DNA of 64,000 nucleotides from Veillonella sp. VA142 (GTDB lineage: Bacteria > Bacillota > Negativicutes > Veillonellales > Veillonellaceae), in NCBI RefSeq assembly GCF_003992135.1, contig NZ_RQVN01000003.1:96050-160049 (forward strand), read 5' to 3'. The notes under the pieces were generated by a model that saw nothing but the letters and a program-made list of their open reading frames with translations, was not told the origin of the DNA and made no database searches. Below, one piece after another: positions 42,285-49,503 of the stretch (position 1 is the stretch's first letter; each line of letters opens with the position of its first letter). The translations under genes and the position numbers were made by a program.

Positions 42285-42653
42285 ATGAATGGATATATAG
42301 CGGTGGCTCTAGGCGGGGCTATAGGAGCCGTCACTCGGTATGGCATTGGCCAGTATATAAAAGGTGGTCTGTACCCATGGGGGACAGTGCTTGTAAATAT
42401 CATAGGTTCCTGTCTCATTGGCCTAGGGATGTCTTATATAGAGGGGCACCCGAACTTGTCGCCTGGAGTAAAGCTACTATGCATTACAGGTTTTTTAGGT
42501 GGGTTAACAACTTTTTCTACCTTTATCTTTGAAGGATATATGTTACAAGAAAAAGGTTTATGGCATATGATATCCTACATGGGTGGACAAGTATTAGTCG
42601 GTTATGGCTTATGTGGGTTAGCTTTCACGATAGGTAAACGAATGTGGGGATAA
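42285..42653 (+). CDS. crcB: Fluoride channel protein Fluc (CrcB)
   Basis: A 122-residue protein with four membrane helices that exports fluoride as a dimer. The conserved asparagine (LVNIIGS, about 38) and the GFLGGLTTFSTF segment (69-80), with the pore phenylalanines, are present. AAAGGAG lies upstream. There is a single copy in the window, so it should form a homodimer. It is followed three bases later by a molybdopterin-binding-like gene. Confidence 0.93.
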   Translation: MNGYIAVALGGAIGAVTRYGIGQYIKGGLYPWGTVLVNIIGSCLIGLGMSYIEGHPNLSPGVKLLCITGFLGGLTTFSTFIFEGYMLQEKGLWHMISYMGGQVLVGYGLCGLAFTIGKRMWG

Positions 42654-42656
42654 ACG

Positions 42657-43643
42657 ATGAAAGAAATACATGTAAAAGCAGCGGTAGGCCAAGCACTTTG
42701 CCACGATATTGTGCGCATCGTTATTGGAGAAGTCAAAGATACACCGTTTAAGCGTGGACATATTATACGCGAAGAAGATGTGGCATTATTGTTGCAATTA
42801 GGTAAAGAGCATATTTATGTAATGGAAGAATCTGACTATAATTTGATTCATGAGGAACAAGTAGCGGAAGAGTTATATCATTTCTGCGAACATCCATCTA
42901 TCAGCCCTACGCCAGTACAGCAAGGTAAGATTGAAGCGTTGGCGAATCACGACGGTGTATTGACCGTAGATGTAGAAGGGCTTCATGAAATCAATAGTAT
43001 TGGAGAATTGACCATCGTCACACGGCTACACGGAACACCTGTAAAAGAGGGGCAACCTGTGGCTGGTATGCGATGTATTCCCTTGTTGTTAGAAACGTGG
43101 CAATTAGAGGAAGCAAAACGATTACGTAAAGGGAAAGACTCTATCTTGCAGGTGCATCCATTTGTGCGTAAGAAAATGGGGATTGTTACTACGGGGAGTG
43201 AAGTCTTTGCAGGCCGTATACAAGATGCTTTCACAGCAGTTATCCAAGACCGCGTAGCAGACTATGGAGTAGAATTAGTGGCTCATGAAACCGTACCTGA
43301 TGATACAGAAAAAATTGTGACTGCTATTGATAAGGTAAAATCCCAAGGAGCAGAGATTATATTCTGTACGGGAGGTATGAGCGTGGATCCAGATGATTTA
43401 ACACCAGGAGCTATTGCACGTCGTGCTAAAGAAATAGTTACTTATGGATTACCAGTGTTACCAGGTTCTATGGTATGTATCGCCTATTTAGAAGATGACA
43501 CCCCAGTATTAGGAGTGCCAGGAGGTGTATTGTACAACAACCCAAGCGCCTTTGATGTGATTACACCGCGATTGCTGGCAAATGTGCGTATTACGAAAGA
43601 AGATTGTATTCGTATGGGGCATGGTGGCTTTCAGTCGAAATAA
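42657..43643 (+). CDS. Molybdopterin-binding (MoeA-like) domain protein
   Basis: A 328-residue soluble protein whose C-terminal half (about residues 170-310) resembles the MoCF/MPT-binding domain: GIVTTGSEVFAGRIQDAF, then ETVPDDTEKIVTAID, IIFCTGGMSVDPDDLTPGAI and VPGGVLYNNPSAFDVI. The N-terminal part (KAAVGQALCHDIVRIVIGE, KRGHIIREEDVALLLQLGK) looks like the first part of MoeA-type proteins, but the full MoeA length is not reached. Substrate and role are unknown; it might bind molybdopterin or act as a nucleotide-binding regulator. It is probably cotranscribed with crcB. Confidence 0.75.
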   Translation: MKEIHVKAAVGQALCHDIVRIVIGEVKDTPFKRGHIIREEDVALLLQLGKEHIYVMEESDYNLIHEEQVAEELYHFCEHPSISPTPVQQGKIEALANHDGVLTVDVEGLHEINSIGELTIVTRLHGTPVKEGQPVAGMRCIPLLLETWQLEEAKRLRKGKDSILQVHPFVRKKMGIVTTGSEVFAGRIQDAFTAVIQDRVADYGVELVAHETVPDDTEKIVTAIDKVKSQGAEIIFCTGGMSVDPDDLTPGAIARRAKEIVTYGLPVLPGSMVCIAYLEDDTPVLGVPGGVLYNNPSAFDVITPRLLANVRITKEDCIRMGHGGFQSK

Positions 43644-43665
43644 TTAGAAATTTGAAAAAATATGG

Positions 43666-43706
43666 TTGACAAAATTTATTCCTATTTATACAATAGGAAT
43701 AAATTT
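43666..43706 (+). promoter_or_regulatory. cysK promoter overlapped by a perfect 15-base inverted repeat
   Basis: TTGACA at 43666-43671, a 17-base spacer and TACAAT at 43689-43694. Across spacer and -10 box lie AAATTTATTCCTATT (43672-43686) and its exact reverse complement AATAGGAATAAATTT (43692-43706), five bases apart. This blocks the promoter when bound, so a repressor operator is likely; Rrf2-type CymR sites in Firmicutes have a similar ATAGGAAT core. Confidence 0.8.
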
Positions 43707-43745
43707 AAGTGTTTTATAGTGAAGTCTAAGTAGAGGAGAATAATT

Positions 43746-44660
43746 ATGGCTGTCGTAAAAAATGCAATTGACTTAATTGGAAATACACCAATTTACAGAA
43801 TCCCAGATACTAATGTATATGTAAAATTAGAAAAATATAATGCTGGTGGTAGTGTTAAAGACCGTGCTGTTCTTGGCATGTTGCAAGATGCAAAAGAAAA
43901 AGGCTTGATTAAAAACGATACTATTATCGTAGAAGCTACCAGTGGTAATACAGGTATTGCTTTGGCTATGCTCGGCGCTATGCTGTCTATCAAAACGATT
44001 ATTATTATGCCAGAAAGCATGAGCAAAGAACGACGTGAATTAATTAAAGCGTATGGGGCGCAGTTAATTTTGACGCCAAAAGAACTAGGCATGAAAGGTG
44101 CTCTTGCAAAAGCGCAAGAAATTCTTGATAACTATCCAAATGCAGTAACACTAGGTCAATTCGTGAATCCTGCAAATCCAACGGCGCATTACGAAACAAC
44201 GGCAAAAGAAATTTTGCGCGATGTGCCTAATGTAGGTATTTTCGTAGCAGGTATTGGTACAGGTGGTACGTTCACTGGGGTAACAAAAGCTTTGAAAGAG
44301 CAACATCCGTATATTAAAGCTGTTGCCGTAGAACCAGAAGGATCTCCAGTGATTTCACGTGGTACTGGTGGAGTTCATAAAATTCAAGGTATTGGTGCCG
44401 GTTTCATTCCAGAAAACTTTGACTCTTCCTTGATGGATGAAGTACAAACAGTAACCGATGAAGATGCTATTGAAGAGGTAGGTAACTTCATGCGTGAAAC
44501 TGGTATAGGTATTGGTATTTCCTCAGCAGCAGCGATTTTAGTGGCTCGTCAATACGGTCGTAAATTCCCAGATGTAGATGTTGTGGTAGTAGCTCCAGAT
44601 GGAGTTGAAAAATATCTATCTATGATCCAATTTGAAAGTGTTGATTGGATTCATTCTTAA
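43746..44660 (+). CDS. cysK: Cysteine synthase (O-acetylserine sulfhydrylase)
   Basis: PLP enzyme that makes cysteine from O-acetylserine and sulfide. In the 304-residue protein the PLP lysine is in GGSVKDRAV (Lys38), the substrate loop is TSGNTG (65-70) and the phosphate-binding loop GTGGTFTG (about 175-182). GAGGAG is near the ATG. The serine acetyltransferase gene follows, which completes the pathway. The K and M types are not separated with confidence. Confidence 0.93.
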   Translation: MAVVKNAIDLIGNTPIYRIPDTNVYVKLEKYNAGGSVKDRAVLGMLQDAKEKGLIKNDTIIVEATSGNTGIALAMLGAMLSIKTIIIMPESMSKERRELIKAYGAQLILTPKELGMKGALAKAQEILDNYPNAVTLGQFVNPANPTAHYETTAKEILRDVPNVGIFVAGIGTGGTFTGVTKALKEQHPYIKAVAVEPEGSPVISRGTGGVHKIQGIGAGFIPENFDSSLMDEVQTVTDEDAIEEVGNFMRETGIGIGISSAAAILVARQYGRKFPDVDVVVVAPDGVEKYLSMIQFESVDWIHS

Positions 44661-44676
44661 TCGATTGTGATACGAA

Positions 44677-44704
44677 AGATAGCATGGTCTAGGCCATGCT
44701 ATCT
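44677..44704 (+). promoter_or_regulatory. Hairpin between cysK and cysE
   Basis: GATAGCATGG tctagg CCATGCTATC, with no run of T after it. It may partially terminate or protect mRNA between the two cys genes. Confidence 0.5.
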
Positions 44705-44722
44705 CTGTATAGGGAGGTATTT

Positions 44723-45349
44723 ATGAGAGAGGTATGGAATTCTATTCGATATAACATACAGCGCGTATTACAATCTGATCCAGCGGCTACTTCTTGGTGG
44801 ATGGTAGTTTGGACGTATCCTCACATGACAGCTTTATTTTGGCATTTTTTTGCTCATCGTCTATATCGAAACGGGTGGTTTACTTTGGCGAGGCGAGTGG
44901 CGTTACATGCACGTCGAGTAACGGGTATAGAAATTCACCCAGGAGCACGAATTGGTAAAGGTTTATTTATCGATCATGGCATGGGTGTTGTCATTGGTGA
45001 GACAGCTATTGTAGGAGATAATGTAACACTCTTTCATGGAGTCACCCTTGGGGGAATGGATTCTCGTAAGATAAAACGGCATCCCACGGTAGAAGATGAT
45101 GTACTCATCGGAGCTGGTACAAAGGTACTAGGTGATATTACGGTGGGAAAAGGGTCGAAAATAGGCTGTAATCTAGTTATTAAACGAGATGTACCGAAAA
45201 ATGTGATTATTTTTGAAACGGAACCTGACCATATTATTTATCGTCGGCCTAAGGTGGATCGATTTGATAAAGAATCCTATGTACCACGGCGCCATGCATT
45301 GCCATTAGAACCAAATGAGTTTACAGACCATATGGCATGGCATATCTAG
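44723..45349 (+). CDS. cysE: Serine O-acetyltransferase
   Basis: Acetylates serine to provide the substrate of cysteine synthase. In the 208-residue protein a helical N-terminal region (1-65) is followed by left-handed beta-helix hexapeptide repeats (about 66-160) including GIEIHPGARIGKGLFIDHG and HGVTLGG, with the catalytic histidine in DHGMGVVIGE (about 85). GGGAGG sits before the ATG at 44723, which is preferred to an in-frame ATG 27 bases earlier. It is short, as in the Bacillus-type enzyme. Confidence 0.92.
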   Translation: MREVWNSIRYNIQRVLQSDPAATSWWMVVWTYPHMTALFWHFFAHRLYRNGWFTLARRVALHARRVTGIEIHPGARIGKGLFIDHGMGVVIGETAIVGDNVTLFHGVTLGGMDSRKIKRHPTVEDDVLIGAGTKVLGDITVGKGSKIGCNLVIKRDVPKNVIIFETEPDHIIYRRPKVDRFDKESYVPRRHALPLEPNEFTDHMAWHI

Positions 45350-45357
45350 GAGGAACG

Positions 45358-46146
45358 ATGAAAGAATTACGATTAGGTATTGTTCAATTAGCTACAGAGA
45401 TTGGCCAAGTGGATAGAAATTTTGATGTCTTAGAAGCAAAGGTGCGATCTGCTGCTAAGCAAGGTGTTGATGTAGTGGTATTGCCAGAAACATGGAATAC
45501 AGGATTTATGACGGGCCCAGACTTACAGGCATTGGCGGATGAAGAAGGACAACGCTCACAATCTCTGTTGCGTGAGTTGGCACAATCAGAAGATGTGAAT
45601 ATCTTTGGCGGCTCAGTAGCTGTTAAAGAAAGGGATTCTATCTACAATAGAACCTATGTATATAACCGCAAAGGAGAATTGCTATCTACCTATGATAAGA
45701 TGCATGGTTTTAGTCCTGCTAAAGAAGATCAATATTTTACAGCGGGTACTGATGTGCATCAATTTGAGTTAGATGAAGTGCTCTGCTCTAGTGCCACTTG
45801 CTATGATATTCGTTTTCCTGAGTTAATTCGTAAATCTGCATTACAAGGAATAGAACTATTCTTTTTACCGGCTCAATGGCCGATGTTGCGATTACATCAT
45901 TGGCGTATATTGAATCAAGCGAGAGCTATAGAAAATCAAATGTATTTTTGTAGTGCTAATGGTTGTGGAACCATTGGTAAATTACCGATGGCAGGTCATT
46001 CCATGGTGGTGGACCCGTGGGGTGAAGTGTTGTTAGAGTGTGATGAGACACCACAAATACAAATAGTTACTATCGATGTAGATACAGTAAAAAATATTCG
46101 TTCTAAAATCAATGTGTTCCATGATCGGAAACCTAATTGCTATTAA
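45358..46146 (+). CDS. Nitrilase-superfamily amidase
   Basis: A 262-residue carbon-nitrogen hydrolase with the Glu-Lys-Cys triad: LPETWNTGF (Glu44), YDKMHGF (Lys114) and TCYDIRFPEL (Cys148). It resembles omega-amidases (YafV/NIT2 type) that act on small keto-amides such as alpha-ketosuccinamate; this subgroup call is tentative. AGGAGG is seven bases before the ATG and it begins eight bases after cysE, so it is in the same operon. Such enzymes repair products of transamination reactions. Confidence 0.85.
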   Translation: MKELRLGIVQLATEIGQVDRNFDVLEAKVRSAAKQGVDVVVLPETWNTGFMTGPDLQALADEEGQRSQSLLRELAQSEDVNIFGGSVAVKERDSIYNRTYVYNRKGELLSTYDKMHGFSPAKEDQYFTAGTDVHQFELDEVLCSSATCYDIRFPELIRKSALQGIELFFLPAQWPMLRLHHWRILNQARAIENQMYFCSANGCGTIGKLPMAGHSMVVDPWGEVLLECDETPQIQIVTIDVDTVKNIRSKINVFHDRKPNCY

Positions 46147-46192
46147 AAGGATGTCTATGCATTTTAGGAATATATGAAATTGGCCATAGGTA

Positions 46193-46221
46193 TTGCCAAG
46201 ATGTAGTACCTATGGTATAGT
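46193..46221 (+). promoter_or_regulatory. Promoter of the tRNA cluster
   Basis: TTGCCA at 46193-46198, 17-base spacer, TATAGT at 46216-46221, about 20 bases before the first tRNA. An inverted repeat CATAGGTA / TACCTATG (46185-46192, 46207-46214) brackets the -35 box. Confidence 0.6.
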
Positions 46222-46240
46222 ATATGAGTACTCAGTACAC

Positions 46241-46316
46241 GGCCCCGTGGTGTAGCGGTTAACATGTCGCCCTGTCACGGCGAAGATCGTCGGTTCAAAT
46301 CCGATCGGGGTCGCCA
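46241..46316 (+). tRNA. tRNA-Asp (GTC)
   Basis: 76 bases including encoded CCA, full cloverleaf: acceptor GGCCCCG / CGGGGTC, anticodon stem CGCC / GGCG with anticodon GTC at 46274-46276, and T loop GTTCAAAT. Confidence 0.97.
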
Positions 46317-46362
46317 TTTTTTTTACCTATTTTTAGACGCACTTATATATTTATATATATTT

Positions 46363-46438
<76 letters not shown>

Positions 46439-46453
46439 TGTACATATCCTCAT

Positions 46454-46539
46454 GCGGATGTGGTGGAATGGCAGACACGCCATCTTGAGGGGGTGGTGAG
46501 CGTACGCTCGTATGGGTTCAAGTCCCATCATCCGCACCA
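46454..46539 (+). tRNA. tRNA-Leu (GAG)
   Basis: 86 bases with encoded CCA and a long variable arm (GTGAGCGTACGCTCGT), as expected for a class II tRNA. Anticodon stem CCATC / GGTGG, anticodon GAG at 46487-46489. Confidence 0.95.
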
Positions 46540-46544
46540 AACGA

Positions 46545-46619
46545 GGGCCTATAGCTCAGGGGTAGAGCAACCGGCTCATAACCGGTCGGTCCCTGGTTCA
46601 AATCCAGGTGGGCCCACCA
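46545..46619 (+). tRNA. tRNA with CAT anticodon (tRNA-Ile2 favoured, or elongator Met)
   Basis: 75 bases with encoded CCA; anticodon CAT at 46577-46579. The anticodon loop CTCATAA and acceptor pairs C4-G69 and C5-G68 match the features by which TilS recognises tRNA(Ile2); many Firmicute elongator Met tRNAs have loop TTCATAC instead. The identity is therefore likely isoleucine (lysidine-modified) but not certain. The initiator tRNA is excluded by the paired first base. Confidence 0.85.
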
Positions 46620-46626
46620 TAAGTAG

Positions 46627-46654
46627 ACCATCTCACATTGTGAGATGGTTTTTT
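46627..46654 (+). terminator. Terminator after the tRNA cluster
   Basis: ACCATCTCA cattg TGAGATGGT followed by TTTTT. Confidence 0.88.
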
Positions 46655-46681
46655 GTTATCTATAGAGGTTCATTGTATAAT
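46653..46681 (+). promoter_or_regulatory. Promoter of trmK
   Basis: TTGTTA at 46653-46658, 17-base spacer, TATAAT at 46676-46681, 20 bases before the start codon. The -35 box overlaps the T run of the tRNA terminator. Confidence 0.6.
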
Positions 46682-46700
46682 GAAAGAGAAGTTGTAAGAT

Positions 46701-47384
46701 ATGGCACTTTCAAAACGATTAGAACAAGTATTACATATGATTCCACCGTGCCAAACAGTGGCAGATGTAGGAACGGATCATGGGTATTTAGCGGTGGCTT
46801 GTATAGAAGAAAAAGTGACGGCACAAGTCATTGCTATTGATGTTAATCAAGGCCCATTAGAGTCTGCTAAAAGATTCGTGAAAGAACAAAAATTAGAAAA
46901 TTATATTGAATGCAGATTAGGAGATGGATTGGCTGTTACAACAGCAGGAGAAGTTGATTGTGCTGTCATTTGTGGCATGGGTGGAGAGTTGATGCAACAT
47001 ATTATTATGGTAGGTCCTGAATTGTTAAACACTTATGTTTTACAGCCACAAAGCCATCGACGAGAGTTGAAACAATTTTTAGTTGACCAAGGGTATGGTA
47101 TTGTTAAGGAAACATGCTTAGTAGAGGGCAACCAATATTATGATATGTGGTTAGTACAACGAGGAGTTCCTTCAGTGTATGATGAGCTGCCTAAAGAATC
47201 GATGTTATGGGAATATGGAGCCTTGTTACAACAAGAACAATCTGAAATTTGGCGGCAAAACATACAGCGTAGAATTAAGACATTACAATCTATCGTACAA
47301 CATATGCGTGATACAGCAAAGTCTAATGATGCTATGGAAATGATGCAACAAGAAGTGCAAGAGTTGCAAAATATTTTATCATAG
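46701..47384 (+). CDS. trmK: tRNA (adenine22-N1)-methyltransferase
   Basis: SAM-dependent enzyme that methylates A22 of tRNA, found mainly in Firmicutes. The 227-residue protein has the SAM-binding ADVGTDHGYLAVACI (21-35) and CGMGGELM, then LQPQSHRRELKQFLVDQG, which match TrmK. The C-terminal 60 residues form a coiled coil (EQSEIWRQNIQRRIK onward). The neighbour is a Nif3 gene, the usual partner of trmK in Firmicutes. No strong ribosome site precedes the ATG. Confidence 0.9.
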   Translation: MALSKRLEQVLHMIPPCQTVADVGTDHGYLAVACIEEKVTAQVIAIDVNQGPLESAKRFVKEQKLENYIECRLGDGLAVTTAGEVDCAVICGMGGELMQHIIMVGPELLNTYVLQPQSHRRELKQFLVDQGYGIVKETCLVEGNQYYDMWLVQRGVPSVYDELPKESMLWEYGALLQQEQSEIWRQNIQRRIKTLQSIVQHMRDTAKSNDAMEMMQQEVQELQNILS

Positions 47385-47479
47385 GCATGGATAAACTTTC
47401 ACTATAAAATAAATCTAATTATCGATGAATATGGCACTTTGATTGGGGCATACTTTGAGATAGTGAATAGGAGGTATAT

Positions 47480-48589
47480 ATGGTTACAATGAAAGACATT
47501 GCTACGGCGATTGAAAATCAAGCACCATTGCAGTTGCAAGAGTCTTGGGATAATTGTGGTTTACAAGTAGGATCTATGTCTTCACCGGTCAAACGGGTAT
47601 TGACAGCCCTAGATGTGACACCTGAGGTAGTGTTAGAAGCGATAGACCGACACGTGGATACTATCGTGACACATCATCCGATGATTTTTAAAGGTATTAA
47701 GTCTATCAACACGGATACGATGCAAGGAAAGATGATTAAAGATCTATTATGCCATGCTATTAATGTGTATAGTGCGCATACCAATTTGGATGTTACAGCG
47801 GGTGGTCTCAATGACGAAGTAGCGACTAGGTTAGGACTGCAACACGTACAAGGATTAGAAGAAACAAGTCGTGATGTAGCGTATAAAGTGGCTGTGTATG
47901 TGCCTACTACGCATAGTGAACAACTTCGTCAAGCCATGGGTGATGCGGGAGCAGGTCATATTGGTGCCTACAGCCATTGTAGTTTTTCTTGTCCAGGAGA
48001 AGGAAGATTCTTGCCGCTAGAAGGAACCAACCCTTTTATTGGTCACGCAGGAACCATTGAAACTGTACAGGAAGAACGAGTGGAAACGGTAGTTCCTAAA
48101 AGACTATTAGGCCGGGTTCTAGCGGCGATGGAAAAAGTCCATCCTTATGAGGAAATTGCCTATGATGTAGTGGCCTTAGAGAATGCCTATGATGCACACT
48201 ATATCGGGCGCATTGGTAACTTGCCACAAACGGTATCGATAGAGAATTTCAAAGAACTTTTACAATCTGTATTCCCTCATAGTCAGTTGCGTTGGGGTGG
48301 AGCTAAACAATCATTCATTCAGAGGATTGGTCTATGCACAGGTAGTGGAGCAGAGTTTATCAAGGTGGCCGTCAAACAGAAAGCAGATGTCTATATTACA
48401 GGTGATGTAAAATATCATGATATGCAACTGGCAAAAGAACTAGGAATTACCGTAGTGGATGCGGGCCATTATGGCACAGAATATATGAGCCAAACCTTGT
48501 TGAAACGAATGATAGAAAGTACGTTTACTGCTGGAGAAGTAGAAATCATAGAAAGTGCAGTACAAAAAGATTTTTTCTTTGACGTCTAA
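47480..48589 (+). CDS. Nif3-like dinuclear metal-binding protein (YqfO type)
   Basis: A 369-residue member of the Nif3 family with the inserted PII-like domain of Firmicute YqfO. Conserved features are SWDNCGLQVG (residues 23-32), THHPMIFKGIKSI with the metal histidines (about 64-76), SAHTNLDVTAGGLND (96-110), and near the C-terminus VYITGDVKYHDMQLAKELG and DAGHYGTE. AGGAGG is five bases before the ATG at 47480. Its biochemical role is still unclear in general; a link to tRNA methylation or GTP cyclohydrolase activity has been suggested in the family. It sits downstream of trmK. Confidence 0.9.
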   Translation: MVTMKDIATAIENQAPLQLQESWDNCGLQVGSMSSPVKRVLTALDVTPEVVLEAIDRHVDTIVTHHPMIFKGIKSINTDTMQGKMIKDLLCHAINVYSAHTNLDVTAGGLNDEVATRLGLQHVQGLEETSRDVAYKVAVYVPTTHSEQLRQAMGDAGAGHIGAYSHCSFSCPGEGRFLPLEGTNPFIGHAGTIETVQEERVETVVPKRLLGRVLAAMEKVHPYEEIAYDVVALENAYDAHYIGRIGNLPQTVSIENFKELLQSVFPHSQLRWGGAKQSFIQRIGLCTGSGAEFIKVAVKQKADVYITGDVKYHDMQLAKELGITVVDAGHYGTEYMSQTLLKRMIESTFTAGEVEIIESAVQKDFFFDV

Positions 48590-48606
48590 GCTGTTTCGGT
48601 TATAAT
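48579..48606 (+). promoter_or_regulatory. Promoter of rnpB
   Basis: TTGACG at 48579-48584, 16-base spacer, TATAAT at 48601-48606. The -35 box overlaps the end of the Nif3 gene. Confidence 0.7.
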
Positions 48607-48654
48607 GAAGAGAAGAGCTATTGACCGTATGTGAGGTCTATGCTAGACTTAAAC

Positions 48655-49006
48655 AGTAAGTATGAAAGGCGATTGCAAGTCTATTGACTTGAGGAAAGTC
48701 CGAGCTCCATAGGGCAGGATGCCGGCTAACGGCCGGCGTGGGTGACCATAGGGAATAGTGCCACAGAAAAGTAAACCGCCACCTACGGGTGGTAAGGGTG
48801 GAACGGTCGCGGTAAGAGCGCACCAGGTACATGGTAACATGTATGCTCGGTAAACCCCATCCGGAGCAAGGCCGAATAGGAAAGGGTTAAGGGTTGCCCG
48901 CCTACCTTTCGGGTTGTGCCGCTTGAGCGTATAGGTAACTATACGCCTAGAAAGATAATCGCCACTGCGAAAGCAGGACAGAACTCGGCTTATTGATTGC
49001 TTGCTC
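48655..49006 (+). ncRNA. rnpB: RNase P RNA, bacterial type A
   Basis: The catalytic RNA that trims tRNA 5' ends. Conserved core elements are GAGGAAAGTCCGAGCTCC at about 48691-48708, GTGCCACAGAAA near 48759, GGTAAACCCCATCCG near 48850, and AGATAATCGCC followed by ACAGAACTCGGCTTAT near 48953-48993. P1 is proposed between AGTAAGTA at the 5' end and TGCTTGCT at the 3' end, P2 between AGGCGATT and AATCGCC, and P3 AAGTC tatt GACTT. Ends are estimated from P1 pairing; the primary transcript probably starts about 40 bases earlier. Confidence 0.93.
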
Positions 49007-49008
49007 AG

Positions 49009-49033
49009 AACCGCTCTTCGGAGCGGTTTTGTT
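49009..49033 (+). terminator. Terminator of rnpB
   Basis: AACCGCTC ttcg GAGCGGTT followed by TTG, three bases after the end of P1. The thioredoxin ribosome site follows within ten bases. Confidence 0.85.
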
Positions 49034-49051
49034 ATTGTAGGAGGTATTGTG

Positions 49052-49369
49052 ATGAAATTAGAATCGATTAAGAACTATGAAGATTTTAAAGCGATTGTAA
49101 AAGGTGATGATGAAATTGTTTTAGCTTGCTTTACTGCAGAGTGGTGTTCTCCTTGTCAATCCATGAAAGAAGAACTAGATGTGTTACATGATGAATTGCA
49201 AGGTGTGGCGCGTATGATTTCTATTGATATTGATGATGCTAAAGAGATTGCGTTAAAAGAAGATGTACAAGGAGTTCCCACAATTATTTGCTATAAAAAG
49301 GGGAAAGAAAAAGATCGTGTAGGAGGATATAAAAAAGCAGCTTCTGTACGCAAATTGTTAAAATTATAA
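49052..49369 (+). CDS. Thioredoxin-family protein
   Basis: A 105-residue thioredoxin-fold protein with the active-site CxxC as AEWCSPCQSM (Cys32, Cys35) and the cis-proline GVPTIICYK. The active site CSPC differs from classical thioredoxin CGPC, so its redox partners may differ. AGGAGG lies seven bases before the ATG at 49052; the open frame continues upstream through the rnpB terminator without a start of its own. It may depend on readthrough from rnpB or a promoter not seen. Confidence 0.85.
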   Translation: MKLESIKNYEDFKAIVKGDDEIVLACFTAEWCSPCQSMKEELDVLHDELQGVARMISIDIDDAKEIALKEDVQGVPTIICYKKGKEKDRVGGYKKAASVRKLLKL

Positions 49370-49431
49370 GTAAAAGGTATAAGCTAACTTTTAAAATTGT
49401 GACTTATATTCTATAGAAGAGGTGTATTTCG

Positions 49432-49455
49432 TGGTATACTATATGTGATATACCA
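49432..49455 (+). promoter_or_regulatory. Inverted repeat upstream of the hydrogenase operon
   Basis: TGGTATA at 49432-49438 and TATACCA at 49449-49455, ten bases apart. It may be an operator; TATACT within it could also serve as a -10 box. Confidence 0.45.
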
Positions 49456-49503
49456 ATGTATATAATTGCTATAAAGTTATTGCAAGAGAAAGGGGCTTTT
49501 TGT

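Noticed and set aside
48638..48840. Small minus-strand frames inside the rnpB region
   Set aside because: The region is explained by RNase P RNA and the frames have no ribosome site.
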